Of a DNA stretch of 64,000 nt, positions 26,361-35,825 are shown in pieces. The DNA comes from DASWUZ01 sp036401375 (GTDB lineage Bacteria > Acidobacteriota > Terriglobia > Terriglobales > Acidobacteriaceae), in contig DASWVB010000038.1 in assembly GCA_036401375.1 (NCBI GenBank), positions 1 through 64,000 on the forward strand, read 5' to 3'. The position numbers and the translations under genes are program-made. Below the pieces are notes generated by a model. The model saw nothing but the letters and a program-made list of their open reading frames with translations. It was not told the DNA's origin and did not search any database. Numbering within the stretch: position 1 is the first letter of the stretch; each line of letters starts with the position of its first letter.

Positions 26361-27932
26361 ATGCCGAAGAGAGCCATCATTATCGGAGCCGGGCCGGCCG
26401 GCCTTACAGCCGCGCTTGAATTTCTCACCCGCTCGGACATCAAGCCCATTGTGCTCGAGGCGAGCCAGGAGATCGGGGGCATCTCCCGCACCATCCGCTA
26501 CAAGGGCAACCGCATGGACATTGGAGGGCACCGGTTTTTCTCCAAGTCGGATCGAGTGATGAACTGGTGGCTCGATCTGATGCCGGTCGAGGCCGGCGCG
26601 GCGAATGGCGCGGGCATCACTTACCAGAACAGGCAGCGAAGTATCCCGGTGAAGCACCCAGCAGCGCCGCCGCTCTCGGCGGACCTGGTGATGCTCGTGC
26701 GCCCGCGAAAGAGCAGGATCTATTACCTCCGCCAGTTCTTTGACTACCCCATCAAGCTGACGGGACCGACGCTGGGCAAACTGGGACCGCTCCGCTCGCT
26801 GAAGATAGCCCTCAGTTATTTAGCTTCAAGACTCAATCCCATAAAGGCGGAGATAAGCCTTGAGGATTTCCTGATAAATCGGTTTGGCAGAGAGTTATAT
26901 CGAACTTTCTTCGAGTCTTATACAGAAAAGGTCTGGGGTACGCCATGCCGGCAGATCAGTGCAGAGTGGGGGGCGCAGCGAATAAAAGGTCTATCGCTTA
27001 CCTCTGCACTCAAGCACTTTATAAAGAGCACACTCAGCTCAGGAAAGACCGGATTAGCGCAGAAGAATACGGAGACATCTCTTATTGAGCAGTTTCTCTA
27101 CCCGAAGTTCGGGCCGGGGCAGTTATGGGAGCATGTCGCTGACCTGATCCGGCAGCGCGGTGGCGAGATACACCTCGGTATGCGCGTTGAGAAAATCAAT
27201 GTCGAGGAAAATCTTCTAACTTCACTCGGAGCTACCGCCGAGGATGGAGGGACAGAGACATTTGCGGGAGACTACTTCTTCTCGACCATGCCCGTCGTCG
27301 AGGTAATCAACTCTCTTGCGAACGGCGGAGCTACTATTCCCGCCAATGTACGACAGGTCGCTGACGGCCTGGAATATCGCGACTTCATCACCGTCGGTAT
27401 CCTTGCGGACAAACTACTGCTGACCGAGGCAGACGGCAGTCTGCTCAAGGACACATGGATTTATATCCAGGAGACACAGGTACAGTTAGGCCGGCTGCAG
27501 ATATTCAATAACTGGAGCCCGCACATGGTCGCCGACCCGGAAAAGGTATGGCTGGGGCTCGAATACTTCTGCTATCAGGATGGCGAGCTATGGAAGATGC
27601 CTGACGATAAGTTGATCGACTTTGCCGCCGGCGAGCTGGCACAGATCGGCATACTCCGCCGCGAAGATGTAATGGATGGATGCGTAGTGCGCGTTCCAAA
27701 GACTTACCCGGCTTACTTTGGGACCTATGACCGCTTCGACGAAATTCGCCAATATACCGACAGCTTTGAAAACTTATTCCTGGTCGGACGCAACGGAATG
27801 CATAAGTACAACAACCAGGACCACTCCATGCTGACCGCAATGACGGCAGTAGATAAGATCCTGTCCGGCGACAAGGATAAGGCGAGTCTATGGAGTATAA
27901 ACACCGAACAGGGTTATAACGAAGAAAAGTAA
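26361..27932 (+). CDS. FAD-dependent oxidoreductase (protoporphyrinogen oxidase/UGM-like)
   Basis: A 523-residue flavoprotein. The N-terminus has the dinucleotide-binding motif IIIGAGPAGLTAALEF, then a glutamate ending the Rossmann strand and GGISRT. DIGGHRFFSKSD resembles the amine-oxidase/HemY and UDP-galactopyranose-mutase group. The C-terminus has the FAD-closing FLVGRNGMHKYNNQDHSML. The true start is taken as ATG 26361 (GCGGAG before it), although the frame is open to 26253. Codon use shifts at about 26,810: the first 450 bases use GC-ending codons, and much of the rest uses ATA, TTA and AAT-type codons. The substrate is unknown; sugar-nucleotide or polyprenyl-linked chemistry is possible given the group. 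Confidence 0.8.
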   Translation: MPKRAIIIGAGPAGLTAALEFLTRSDIKPIVLEASQEIGGISRTIRYKGNRMDIGGHRFFSKSDRVMNWWLDLMPVEAGAANGAGITYQNRQRSIPVKHPAAPPLSADLVMLVRPRKSRIYYLRQFFDYPIKLTGPTLGKLGPLRSLKIALSYLASRLNPIKAEISLEDFLINRFGRELYRTFFESYTEKVWGTPCRQISAEWGAQRIKGLSLTSALKHFIKSTLSSGKTGLAQKNTETSLIEQFLYPKFGPGQLWEHVADLIRQRGGEIHLGMRVEKINVEENLLTSLGATAEDGGTETFAGDYFFSTMPVVEVINSLANGGATIPANVRQVADGLEYRDFITVGILADKLLLTEADGSLLKDTWIYIQETQVQLGRLQIFNNWSPHMVADPEKVWLGLEYFCYQDGELWKMPDDKLIDFAAGELAQIGILRREDVMDGCVVRVPKTYPAYFGTYDRFDEIRQYTDSFENLFLVGRNGMHKYNNQDHSMLTAMTAVDKILSGDKDKASLWSINTEQGYNEEK

Positions 27933-27956
27933 GTCACTCGGCAGGTTGCGACAAAT

Positions 27957-30900
27957 TCAGAGCGCCGGGTCGGTAGCATGCATCAGGCGACGGCGGCCCG
28001 CTCGCTGAGCCCTGATCCAGAGTTGAGCCTTTTCGAAGAAGATATAGACGACCGGCGTGGTAAACAGGGTCAGCATCTGTGAGACGATGAGTCCGCCGAC
28101 GATGGTGATTCCCAGCGGGCGGCGCAACTCCGATCCCGTTCCGGTCCCCAGGGCGAGAGGCAGACCGCCGAGCAGCGCAGCCATCGTTGTCATCATGATC
28201 GGCCTGAAGCGCAGCAGGCATGCCTCGTAAATGGCCTCCTCTGGCGTCTTGTCGCCACGCCTCTCTGCCTCGAGCGCGAAGTCGATCATCATGATCGCGT
28301 TCTTCTTCACAATCCCGATCAGCAGGATGATCCCGATCATCGCGATCACGCTCAGCTCCGTGTGGGTGATGAGCAGCGCGAGGATCGCACCGACGCCGGC
28401 GGAGGGCAGCGTGGAGAGAATCGTCAGCGGATGAATAAAGCTTTCATACAGAATACCGAGCACGATGTAGACCGTGGCCAGGGCAGCGAGGATCAGCATC
28501 GGCTCGCTGGCCAGCGATGACTGAAAGGCCTGCGCCGTACCCTGGAAGCTCGGATGAACGGTGCTGGGCATACCGATTTCGCGCTCCGCAGCCTCAAGCG
28601 CCGTCACCGCCTGCCCGAGCGCGACCCCGGTAGCAAGATTAAAGGTCAGCGTGACCGCAGGGAACTGCCCCTGGTGGTTGACCGCGAGCGTGGTGCGGCT
28701 CGACTGATAGTGAGTGACTGCGGTGAGTGGGACCTGCGCACCCTTAGTCGACCTGACGTAGATATTCTGCAGCGACGCCGGGTCGCGCTGGAACTCCGGC
28801 GCTACTTCCATCACTACGTGGTACTGGTTCAGTGACGTATACATGGTCGAGACCTGCCGCTGTCCAAACGCGTCGTAAAGCGTCGCATCGATGGCCGCCG
28901 GACTCACGCCCAGCCTCGCTGCAGTATCGCGATCGATCACCAGCGAGGCCTCAAGCCCCTGGTCCTGCTGATCGGTCGAGGCATCGCGCAGTTCGGGCAT
29001 TGTACGCATCTTCGCCAGCAGGCGCGGCGCCCAGCTATACAGCTCGTCCAGATTTTCATCCTCCAGCGTGTACTGATACTGTGCATCGCTGCCGCGCGCG
29101 CCAACCGAGATGTCCTGCTGAGATTGCAGGATAAGCGCCGCACCGGGAATCTTCGACAGCTTGGGACGAAGCTGGTTGATGATGTCGTCGGCCGTCAGCC
29201 CCTTGCGCTCACTCTCCGGCTTGAGCGAGATGAACATGCGTCCCAGGTTCGTTGTCGCGCCGCCTCCACCACCGGCAAAGGCCACGACGGATGCAATCCC
29301 GGGCTGATGCTGAACAATGTCGGCGAACTGCGCCTGCTTCTGTTTCATCGCGTCGAAGGCGATGTCCTGGGTCGCCCGCGTCGAGCCTCCGAGCCGGCCG
29401 GTGTCCTGCTGCGGGAAGAAACCCTTCGGCACCAGGATGAAGAGGTAGACATTCAGGGCGAAGGTAGCGATCGCGATCAGCAGCACCGGCAGCTCGTGGC
29501 GCAGCACCCAACGCAACCCGCGATCGTATCCACGCAGCATCCAGTCGAAGAAGTGCTCTCCCGCCATATACGCGCGGCCATGCGCCCTTTCCTTCTGCGA
29601 CTTCAGGAATTTTGCGCACAACATCGGTGTTGTGGTCAGAGATACCAGCAGGGAGACCGCGATGGCCACGCTCAGGGTCACAGCAAACTCGCGAAAGAGC
29701 CGGCCCACGATGCCACCCATCAGCAGGATCGGAATAAATACTGCAATCAGCGACGTGCTCATCGAGAGCACCGTGAAGCCGATCTCCTTCGATCCGCGCA
29801 TCGCCGCTTCAAAGGGTGTGAGCCCCTGCTCAAGGTAGCGCGTGATGTTCTCGATCACGACGATCGCATCGTCGACAACGAAGCCGGTCGAGATCGTCAA
29901 CGCCATCAGTGAAAGATTGTCCAGCGTATAGCCGAGCAGGTACATCACTCCGAAGGTCCCGACCAGCGACAGCGGCACGGCGACGCTGGGAATGATCGTG
30001 GCCCACGCATTCCTCAGGAAGAGGAACACCACCATCACAACGAGGGCGATCGAGATCAGCAGCGTCACCTCGACGTCTCGCACGGCGGCGCGAATCGTGA
30101 CGGTGCGGTCCATCACCACGTCCATGCTGATCAGCGGCGAGATCGAGGCCTTGAGCAGCGGCATGGTCGCGCGCACCCGGTCGACCGTGTCGATCACATT
30201 CGCGCCTGGCACTTTAAAGACGATCATTAGAGCGGCGGGCTGGCCGTTCGACAGGCCTGCCGTGTGAATGTCAGAGACCGAATCGACGACCTGCGCCACG
30301 TCCTGCATCCTCACCGCCGCGCCGTTTTTGTACTCGACAACAAGCGGCGCATACTGGCCGGCATGCATCAACTGATCGTTGTCGGTGATGGACGTGAAGC
30401 GCTGGCCACCGGTGAGGTAGCCTTTGGCCGTATTCATGTTGACGGAGCTGAGAGTCGTGCGCAGGCTCTCGAGGCCTATGCCGTAGGCGACCAGCTGCGA
30501 GGGATTCGCCTCTACCCGCACCGCCGGCTGCGCGCTGCCGCCCACGAAGACCTGGCCGACGCCCTCGATCTGCGAGATCTTCTGCGCAAGTATCGAGTCT
30601 CCGGCATCATAGAGCTGCCCCTGCGAGAGGGTTGGGGAGGTGAGCGCGATGATCATGATCGGCGCATCGGCGGGGTTCACCTTGCGGTAGGTGGGGCGCT
30701 GCGGCAGGTTGGCCGGCAGTTGTCCGCGCGCTGCGTTGATCGCTGCCTGCACATCGCGCGCCGCCGCGTCGATGTTGCGGTTCAGGTCAAACTGCAGAGT
30801 CACCCCGGTGCTGCCCAGCGTGCTGCTTGACGTCATCTGGGTGACGCCGGCGATCCTGCCAAACTGCCGCTCCAGGGGAGTCGCAACCGAGGACGCCATT

Positions 30901-31073
30901 GTCTCGGGGCTCGCGCCCGGCAGACCGCTGCCGACCGAGACAGTGGGAAATTCAACCTCAGGCAACGAGGCTACCGGCAGCAGCTTGTAAGCCACCGCGC
31001 CGGCCAGCAAGATAGCGAAGCTCAACAGTGAGGTGGCGACCGGCCGCTTGATGAAGGTAGAAGAGAGATGCAT
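27957..31073 (-). CDS. mdtC: RND efflux transporter, MdtC-like
   Basis: A 1038-residue RND inner-membrane pump. The start is typical (FIKRPVATSLLSFAILLAGAVAYKLLPVASLPEVEFPT). Transmembrane helix 4 carries GFVVDDAIVVIENITRYLEQG with the proton-relay aspartate pair, and there are two large periplasmic loops and twelve predicted membrane helices. It is the third gene of a leftward set after the MdtA- and MdtB-like genes, four bases after the MdtB-like stop, so it should form the MdtB2C-type heterotrimer. It probably exports drugs, bile-type detergents or metabolites. No outer-membrane partner is adjacent; it may borrow one. Confidence 0.9.
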   Translation of the reverse strand: MHLSSTFIKRPVATSLLSFAILLAGAVAYKLLPVASLPEVEFPTVSVGSGLPGASPETMASSVATPLERQFGRIAGVTQMTSSSTLGSTGVTLQFDLNRNIDAAARDVQAAINAARGQLPANLPQRPTYRKVNPADAPIMIIALTSPTLSQGQLYDAGDSILAQKISQIEGVGQVFVGGSAQPAVRVEANPSQLVAYGIGLESLRTTLSSVNMNTAKGYLTGGQRFTSITDNDQLMHAGQYAPLVVEYKNGAAVRMQDVAQVVDSVSDIHTAGLSNGQPAALMIVFKVPGANVIDTVDRVRATMPLLKASISPLISMDVVMDRTVTIRAAVRDVEVTLLISIALVVMVVFLFLRNAWATIIPSVAVPLSLVGTFGVMYLLGYTLDNLSLMALTISTGFVVDDAIVVIENITRYLEQGLTPFEAAMRGSKEIGFTVLSMSTSLIAVFIPILLMGGIVGRLFREFAVTLSVAIAVSLLVSLTTTPMLCAKFLKSQKERAHGRAYMAGEHFFDWMLRGYDRGLRWVLRHELPVLLIAIATFALNVYLFILVPKGFFPQQDTGRLGGSTRATQDIAFDAMKQKQAQFADIVQHQPGIASVVAFAGGGGGATTNLGRMFISLKPESERKGLTADDIINQLRPKLSKIPGAALILQSQQDISVGARGSDAQYQYTLEDENLDELYSWAPRLLAKMRTMPELRDASTDQQDQGLEASLVIDRDTAARLGVSPAAIDATLYDAFGQRQVSTMYTSLNQYHVVMEVAPEFQRDPASLQNIYVRSTKGAQVPLTAVTHYQSSRTTLAVNHQGQFPAVTLTFNLATGVALGQAVTALEAAEREIGMPSTVHPSFQGTAQAFQSSLASEPMLILAALATVYIVLGILYESFIHPLTILSTLPSAGVGAILALLITHTELSVIAMIGIILLIGIVKKNAIMMIDFALEAERRGDKTPEEAIYEACLLRFRPIMMTTMAALLGGLPLALGTGTGSELRRPLGITIVGGLIVSQMLTLFTTPVVYIFFEKAQLWIRAQRAGRRRLMHATDPAL

Positions 31074-31077
31074 GAGG

Positions 31078-34000
31078 TCAGTCCGCCGAGACTGCAGCGT
31101 GCTCCGTTGCCCGGTCGCTGATGTGGTCCCCAGCCTGATGGCTTGTGCCTCCAGCGAAACGCCGCGCCAGCTGATCGAAGTAGAGGTAGATCACCGGGGT
31201 GGTAAACAGCGTAAGCATCTGCGAGACGATCAGGCCGCCAACGATGGTGATGCCCAGCGGCTTGCGCAGCTCAGAGCCGACGCCCGTGCCGAGCGCCAGC
31301 GGCAGCCCTCCAAGCAGCGCCGCCAGCGTCGTCATCATGATGGGACGAAAGCGCAGCAGGCAGGCCTGGTAGATCGACTCCTCCGGCGACTTGCCACCGG
31401 TGCGCTCCGCCTCCAGCGCGAAGTCGATCATCATGATCGCGTTCTTCTTCACGATACCGATCAGCAGGATGATTCCTATGATCGCGATCACGCTGAGGTC
31501 AATCTTGAAGACGATCAGCGCAAGGATTGCGCCGACTCCGGCGGAGGGCAGCGTGGACAGGATCGTCACCGGGTGGATGTAGCTCTCATAGAGCACACCG
31601 AGCACGATGTAGACGGTAATAAGCGCCGCGAGAATGAGGATCGGCTCGTTCGAGAGAGAGGATTGAAAGGCCGCAGCAGTCCCCTGGAACCTCGCGCTGA
31701 TGCTGAGAGGCACTCCGATCTGCTGCTCCACACGCTTGATCGCCGCGACCGCGTTCCCCAGCGAATCGCCCGGCGCAAGATTGAACGACAGGGTGGTCGA
31801 CGCGAACTGGTCAAGATGGCTGATCGCAAGCGGAGTCGTGGACTGCTCCACATGGGTGAACGCACTCATCGGCACCTGCGTCCCTGCCGCTGACGGCACG
31901 TAGATATTCCCCAGATCGCTCGGGTTACGCTGAAATCCGGGGGCGACCTCGAGCACCACGTGGTACTGGTTCAACTGGGTGAACATGGTCGAGACCTGCC
32001 GCTGTCCAAAGGCGTCGTAGAGCGTGTTATCGATCGCCTGCAGGCTCACGCCGAGTCGTGAAGCCGTGTCTCGATCGATGACCAGCGTGGTTTGAAGGCC
32101 CTCCGACTGCAGGTCGCTCGCCACGTCACGCAACTCCGGCTGCTTGCTCAGCTCGGCCACCAGCCGCGGGGTGAACTCCGCCAGTTCCCCGGCATTCGCA
32201 TCCTGCAGCGTGTACTGGTATTGAGTGCGGCTGACTGCGTCGGCTACGGTGAGGTCCTGCAGCGGCTGCAGGTAGAGGACCACGCCTTCCACCTTGGCCA
32301 GCTCGGGCTGCAGCTGCGCGATGACTTCATCAGCCGTATTCTTCCGCTGGGCGCGCGGCTTCAGGTTGATCTGGATGCGCCCGCTGTTCATTGTCATGTT
32401 GGTGCCGTCGACCCCGATGAAGGACGACAGGCTCTCGACGTTGGAGTTCTGCAGAATCACGCTGGCGAGACGCTGCTGACGCTGTGCCATCGTCGGGAAC
32501 GAGACCGTCTGCGGCGCCTCCGAGATGCCCAGCAGCACGCCCGTATCTTCGACCGGGAAGAAGCCCTTGGGCACCACGATGTAGAGGAAGATCGTCAGTA
32601 CCAGCGTCGCAATCGTGACCAGCAGGGTGATGAAGCGGTAGCGCAGCACCACCTGCAGCATACGCCCGTAGCCCTCGATGACGCGCTCGAAGAAGCGCTC
32701 CGAGCTCTTGTAGAAGCGGCCCTGGTGCGCGTCGGACTTGTGCCGCAGCAGCTTGGCGCACATCATCGGCGTCAGGGTGAGGGAGACGACTGCCGAGACC
32801 AGGATGGTCACCGCCAGGGTGATGGCGAATTCGCGGAAGAGCCGTCCCACTACGTCGCCCATGAAGAGCAGAGGGATCAGCACGGCGATCAGCGAGACGG
32901 TGAGCGAGACGATGGTGAAGCCGATCTGCTCAGAGCCTTTGAGCGCTGCGTCGAGGGGAGAGTCGCCCTCTTCTAGAAAGCGGGAGATGTTCTCGATCAT
33001 GACGATCGCATCGTCAACCACAAAGCCCGTCGAGATGGTCAGCGCCATCAGCGTCAGGTTGTTGAGACTGTAGCCGAGCAGGTACATCACTCCAAAGGTG
33101 CCCACCAGCGAGAGCGGGACGGCAACACTTGGAATTACGGTAGCAGCGACATTGCGCAGGAAGAGGAAGATCACCATCACCACCAGCGCAATGGTGAGCA
33201 TCAGCGAGAACTTGACGTCGGCGACCGAGGCACGGATGGTCGAAGTGCGGTCCGTCAGCGTGACGACATCGATCGCAGCAGGTAGGCTCGCCTTCAGTGA
33301 CGGCAGCAGCTTCTCGATACTGTCCGTCACGCCGATGATGTTCGCGCCCGGCTGGCGCTGAATGTTCATGATCACTGCGGGCGTGGTATTCATCCAGGCG
33401 CCCTGCAGAGTGTTTTCGGCGCCATCTGCTACGGTAGCGACGTCGCTGAGCCGCACCGGCGCACCGTTCCGGTAGGCGATCACCACCGGCGCATAGGAGC
33501 TGCTGGTCAGCAGCTGGTCATTCGCGCCCAGAGTGAAGGATTGCCGCGCCCCGTTCAGAGTGCCCTTCGCCTGATCCACGTTGTTGGCCGCGAGGCTGGT
33601 GCGCAGGTCCTCGAGGCTCAGACCGTAAGAGGCCAGCTGTGCGGGGTTGGCTTGGATCCTCACTGCAGGCTTCTGCCCTCCGGCGATCGAGACCAGTCCA
33701 ACTCCGCTGACCTGCGAGATCTTCTGGGCCAGAGCGGAGTCAGCAACGTCCTCCACCTGCTGCAGCGGCATCGTTTTTGAGGTCAAAGCCAGAGTAAGGA
33801 TCGGCTGATCTGCCGGGTTCACCTTGTTGTAGACCGGCGGATTGGGCAGATCGGCCGGCAGGAAGCTCGAGGCGGCGTTGATCGCGGCCTGTACTTCCTG
33901 CTCAGCGACATCGATGTTTTCGTCGAGGTTGAACTGCAGCGTGATCACAGAGCCGCCCTGCGAACTCGTCGAGGACATCTGGCTCAATCCCGGCATCTGC

Positions 34001-34215
34001 CCGAACTGGCGCTCGAGGGGCGCCGTGACCGAAGATGCCATTACGTCGGGGCTGCCGCCGGGATAGAAGGTCAGGATCTGGATGGTCGGATAGTCGACCT
34101 CGGGCAGGGCGGAGACGGGCAGCTGCCGGTAGGCGACAAACCCCGCCAGAAGGATCGCGAACATCAGCAGCGAGGTGGCTACCGGTCGCAGGATAAAGGG
34201 GCGGGACGGGTTCAC
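31078..34215 (-). CDS. mdtB: RND efflux transporter, MdtB-like
   Basis: A 1045-residue RND pump paralogous to its downstream neighbour. It starts NPSRPFILRPVATSLLMFAILLAGFVAYRQLPVSALPEVDYPT. TM4 reads GFVVDDAIVMIENISRFLEEGDSP with the conserved DD. Both halves have the RND repeat (SLTVSLIAVLIPLLFMGD and IIGIILLIGIVKKNAIMMIDFALEAER). It overlaps the adaptor gene's stop by four bases (34212-34215). The pairing of two different RND subunits behind one adaptor is the hallmark of MdtABC systems, so I assign B to the promoter-proximal copy. The substrate is not predictable from sequence. Confidence 0.9.
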   Translation of the reverse strand: MNPSRPFILRPVATSLLMFAILLAGFVAYRQLPVSALPEVDYPTIQILTFYPGGSPDVMASSVTAPLERQFGQMPGLSQMSSTSSQGGSVITLQFNLDENIDVAEQEVQAAINAASSFLPADLPNPPVYNKVNPADQPILTLALTSKTMPLQQVEDVADSALAQKISQVSGVGLVSIAGGQKPAVRIQANPAQLASYGLSLEDLRTSLAANNVDQAKGTLNGARQSFTLGANDQLLTSSSYAPVVIAYRNGAPVRLSDVATVADGAENTLQGAWMNTTPAVIMNIQRQPGANIIGVTDSIEKLLPSLKASLPAAIDVVTLTDRTSTIRASVADVKFSLMLTIALVVMVIFLFLRNVAATVIPSVAVPLSLVGTFGVMYLLGYSLNNLTLMALTISTGFVVDDAIVMIENISRFLEEGDSPLDAALKGSEQIGFTIVSLTVSLIAVLIPLLFMGDVVGRLFREFAITLAVTILVSAVVSLTLTPMMCAKLLRHKSDAHQGRFYKSSERFFERVIEGYGRMLQVVLRYRFITLLVTIATLVLTIFLYIVVPKGFFPVEDTGVLLGISEAPQTVSFPTMAQRQQRLASVILQNSNVESLSSFIGVDGTNMTMNSGRIQINLKPRAQRKNTADEVIAQLQPELAKVEGVVLYLQPLQDLTVADAVSRTQYQYTLQDANAGELAEFTPRLVAELSKQPELRDVASDLQSEGLQTTLVIDRDTASRLGVSLQAIDNTLYDAFGQRQVSTMFTQLNQYHVVLEVAPGFQRNPSDLGNIYVPSAAGTQVPMSAFTHVEQSTTPLAISHLDQFASTTLSFNLAPGDSLGNAVAAIKRVEQQIGVPLSISARFQGTAAAFQSSLSNEPILILAALITVYIVLGVLYESYIHPVTILSTLPSAGVGAILALIVFKIDLSVIAIIGIILLIGIVKKNAIMMIDFALEAERTGGKSPEESIYQACLLRFRPIMMTTLAALLGGLPLALGTGVGSELRKPLGITIVGGLIVSQMLTLFTTPVIYLYFDQLARRFAGGTSHQAGDHISDRATEHAAVSAD

Positions 34216-35492
34216 TGTCCCATTAATCCGTTGGACTGGCCCTGGCCGCCCGGACGGTTGGAATTACTCTGTCGAGGGTCGACCCTGCCGCCCGGGCGCA
34301 GCTTGTCAGCGCCGTCGGTAACTACGGATTCACCCCCGGCGAGACCTGCTGCGATGATCACGGTGTTGCCCTGGGTCAGCTCGACCTTGACGTTCTGCAT
34401 CTGCACGGTGTGATCCGGTTTGACGAGCCAGACGAAATCGCCCTGGGTCCCATGCTGCATCGCCGCCGCAGGCACTGTAATAGCATTGTTGCGCTGCTCC
34501 AGTACCAGGCGAACATTGACGAACTGGTCGGGGAACAGCACCTCGTCCTTGTTAGGGAAGACGCCCTTCAACTTATCGGTGCCGGTGGTGGGATCAATCT
34601 GGTTATCGACCGTCAGCAGCATGCCTGAGGCAATGTGCTGTGTATCGGAGCGATCGTAGGCCTCAACCGGCATCTGGTGATCGGTGTTCAGCTTGGTGAG
34701 CACTTTGGGCAGCTGGTCCTCCGGCAGCGTGAAATCGACCGCGATCGGCTGAAACTGGTTCACAACGACCAAATTTGTCGTGTTTGCAGTGATCACGTTT
34801 CCGACATCGACCAGGCGCAGACCCACTCGTCCGTCGATGGGCGAGGTAATGTGGCAGTACGTGACGTTCAACTGTGCTGCGGCGATGTTAGCCTGGTCGG
34901 CCTTGATGGCCCCCTCGAACTGGCCGAGGTTTGCCTGCATGGTGTCGAGCTGCTCCTTTGAAGTGACTCCCTCGCTATAAAGCGCCTTGTAACGGCCGTA
35001 CTCTGCCTGATTGTCAGTGAGTTGCGCCTGGTCGCGCGCCAGCTGTCCCCGTGCCTGGTCGACGATCGCCTGGTAGGGCCGCGGATCGATAGTCATCAAC
35101 TCCGCCCCTTTTCTGACCTCCTGGCCCTCCTTGAAGTTGACCCGCGTAAGCTCCCCTGTCACCCGCGCTTTGATCGTGACGGTGTTGTAAGGGGTCACTG
35201 TCCCCAGACCCGTCAGGTAGATCGGCATTGAACGCTGCTGCACAGCCGCTACCTGCACCGGAACGGGCCGGTTGGCCGCCGCGGCCTGGCTCGCGTTGGC
35301 CGCCGCCCCGCTCTTCGAGCTGGCCGTTGAGATCCGCCAGATGATGAGACCCACTAGCAGCAAAGCCAGCAGCAAGAGCAGGTTGCGAATAAGATGACCC
35401 CTTGGCCGGGGCTGATCGGGCAGCGGCGGCGCCGTACCGAGAGGCGGATTGGATATGGGACGAACTGGAGGCGTCGCTTGCGCAGAAGACAT
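34212..35492 (-). CDS. mdtA: RND membrane-fusion protein, MdtA-like
   Basis: A 426-residue periplasmic adaptor. It has a cytoplasmic Pro-rich start, one membrane anchor (LIRNLLLLLALLLVGLIIW), the biotinyl/lipoyl half (TIKARVTGELTRVNFKEGQEV), an alpha-hairpin (ARDQAQLTDNQAEYGRYKALYSEG), and the second lipoyl half (YCHITSPIDGRVGLRLVDVGN). It ends in a Gly/Gln/Asn-rich tail. It joins the RND pump to an outer-membrane channel. It is the first gene of the mdtABC-like operon and overlaps the next gene by four bases. The start ATG at 35492 faces a 333-bp divergent spacer. Confidence 0.9.
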   Translation of the reverse strand: MSSAQATPPVRPISNPPLGTAPPLPDQPRPRGHLIRNLLLLLALLLVGLIIWRISTASSKSGAAANASQAAAANRPVPVQVAAVQQRSMPIYLTGLGTVTPYNTVTIKARVTGELTRVNFKEGQEVRKGAELMTIDPRPYQAIVDQARGQLARDQAQLTDNQAEYGRYKALYSEGVTSKEQLDTMQANLGQFEGAIKADQANIAAAQLNVTYCHITSPIDGRVGLRLVDVGNVITANTTNLVVVNQFQPIAVDFTLPEDQLPKVLTKLNTDHQMPVEAYDRSDTQHIASGMLLTVDNQIDPTTGTDKLKGVFPNKDEVLFPDQFVNVRLVLEQRNNAITVPAAAMQHGTQGDFVWLVKPDHTVQMQNVKVELTQGNTVIIAAGLAGGESVVTDGADKLRPGGRVDPRQSNSNRPGGQGQSNGLMGQ

Positions 35493-35825
35493 GGATATAT
35501 TTACCCGGTTTGAAGAACGCCAGAGGTCAAGACGGACCTGAGCCGATGCACATGAGCCAGTCAGGTCCTAAAGGATGAAGCTGTATAATCGTATCGTGCT
35601 TCGGTGCTGGACCTGAGGCTTCAACCTAGTGGGACGGATACGCAACCCGAAAGGTTTCCTGATCCGCGCCTCCCTTCCGCCTCCGGTACAAAGATATGCC
35701 TCTCCGGCCTGCGAAGTAACCAGCACAGAGCATCATCCGGAGCATCGAACTCACTGCCCGGCTTGCCGAACTGTGGGGTCCTTTACCCTCGATAACCGCT
35801 GAATAACTCACACAGGAGCCTTGCT
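35493..35825. other. 333-bp divergent spacer, possible promoter
   Basis: This lies between the leftward efflux operon and the rightward arabinose-donor genes. A TATAAT hexamer occurs at 35584-35589, but the region 17 bp upstream (TCAGGT) is a poor -35, so the promoter assignment is weak. AGGAG precedes the TTG start of the downstream gene. Nothing else was recognised. Confidence 0.3.

Noticed and set aside
27934..28221. Open frame overlapping the end of the mdtC-like gene
   Set aside because: It lies inside the coding sequence of a well-supported RND gene in another frame.
28554..29912. Long forward-strand frames inside the mdtC-like gene
   Set aside because: Antiparallel shadows in high-GC DNA; the RND protein on the opposite strand has full family conservation.
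35581..35592. TATAAT as a firm promoter for the HAD-UbiA gene
   Set aside because: The hexamer is perfect but the matching -35 is poor, and the start codon is more than 230 bp downstream, so it is only mentioned as weak.
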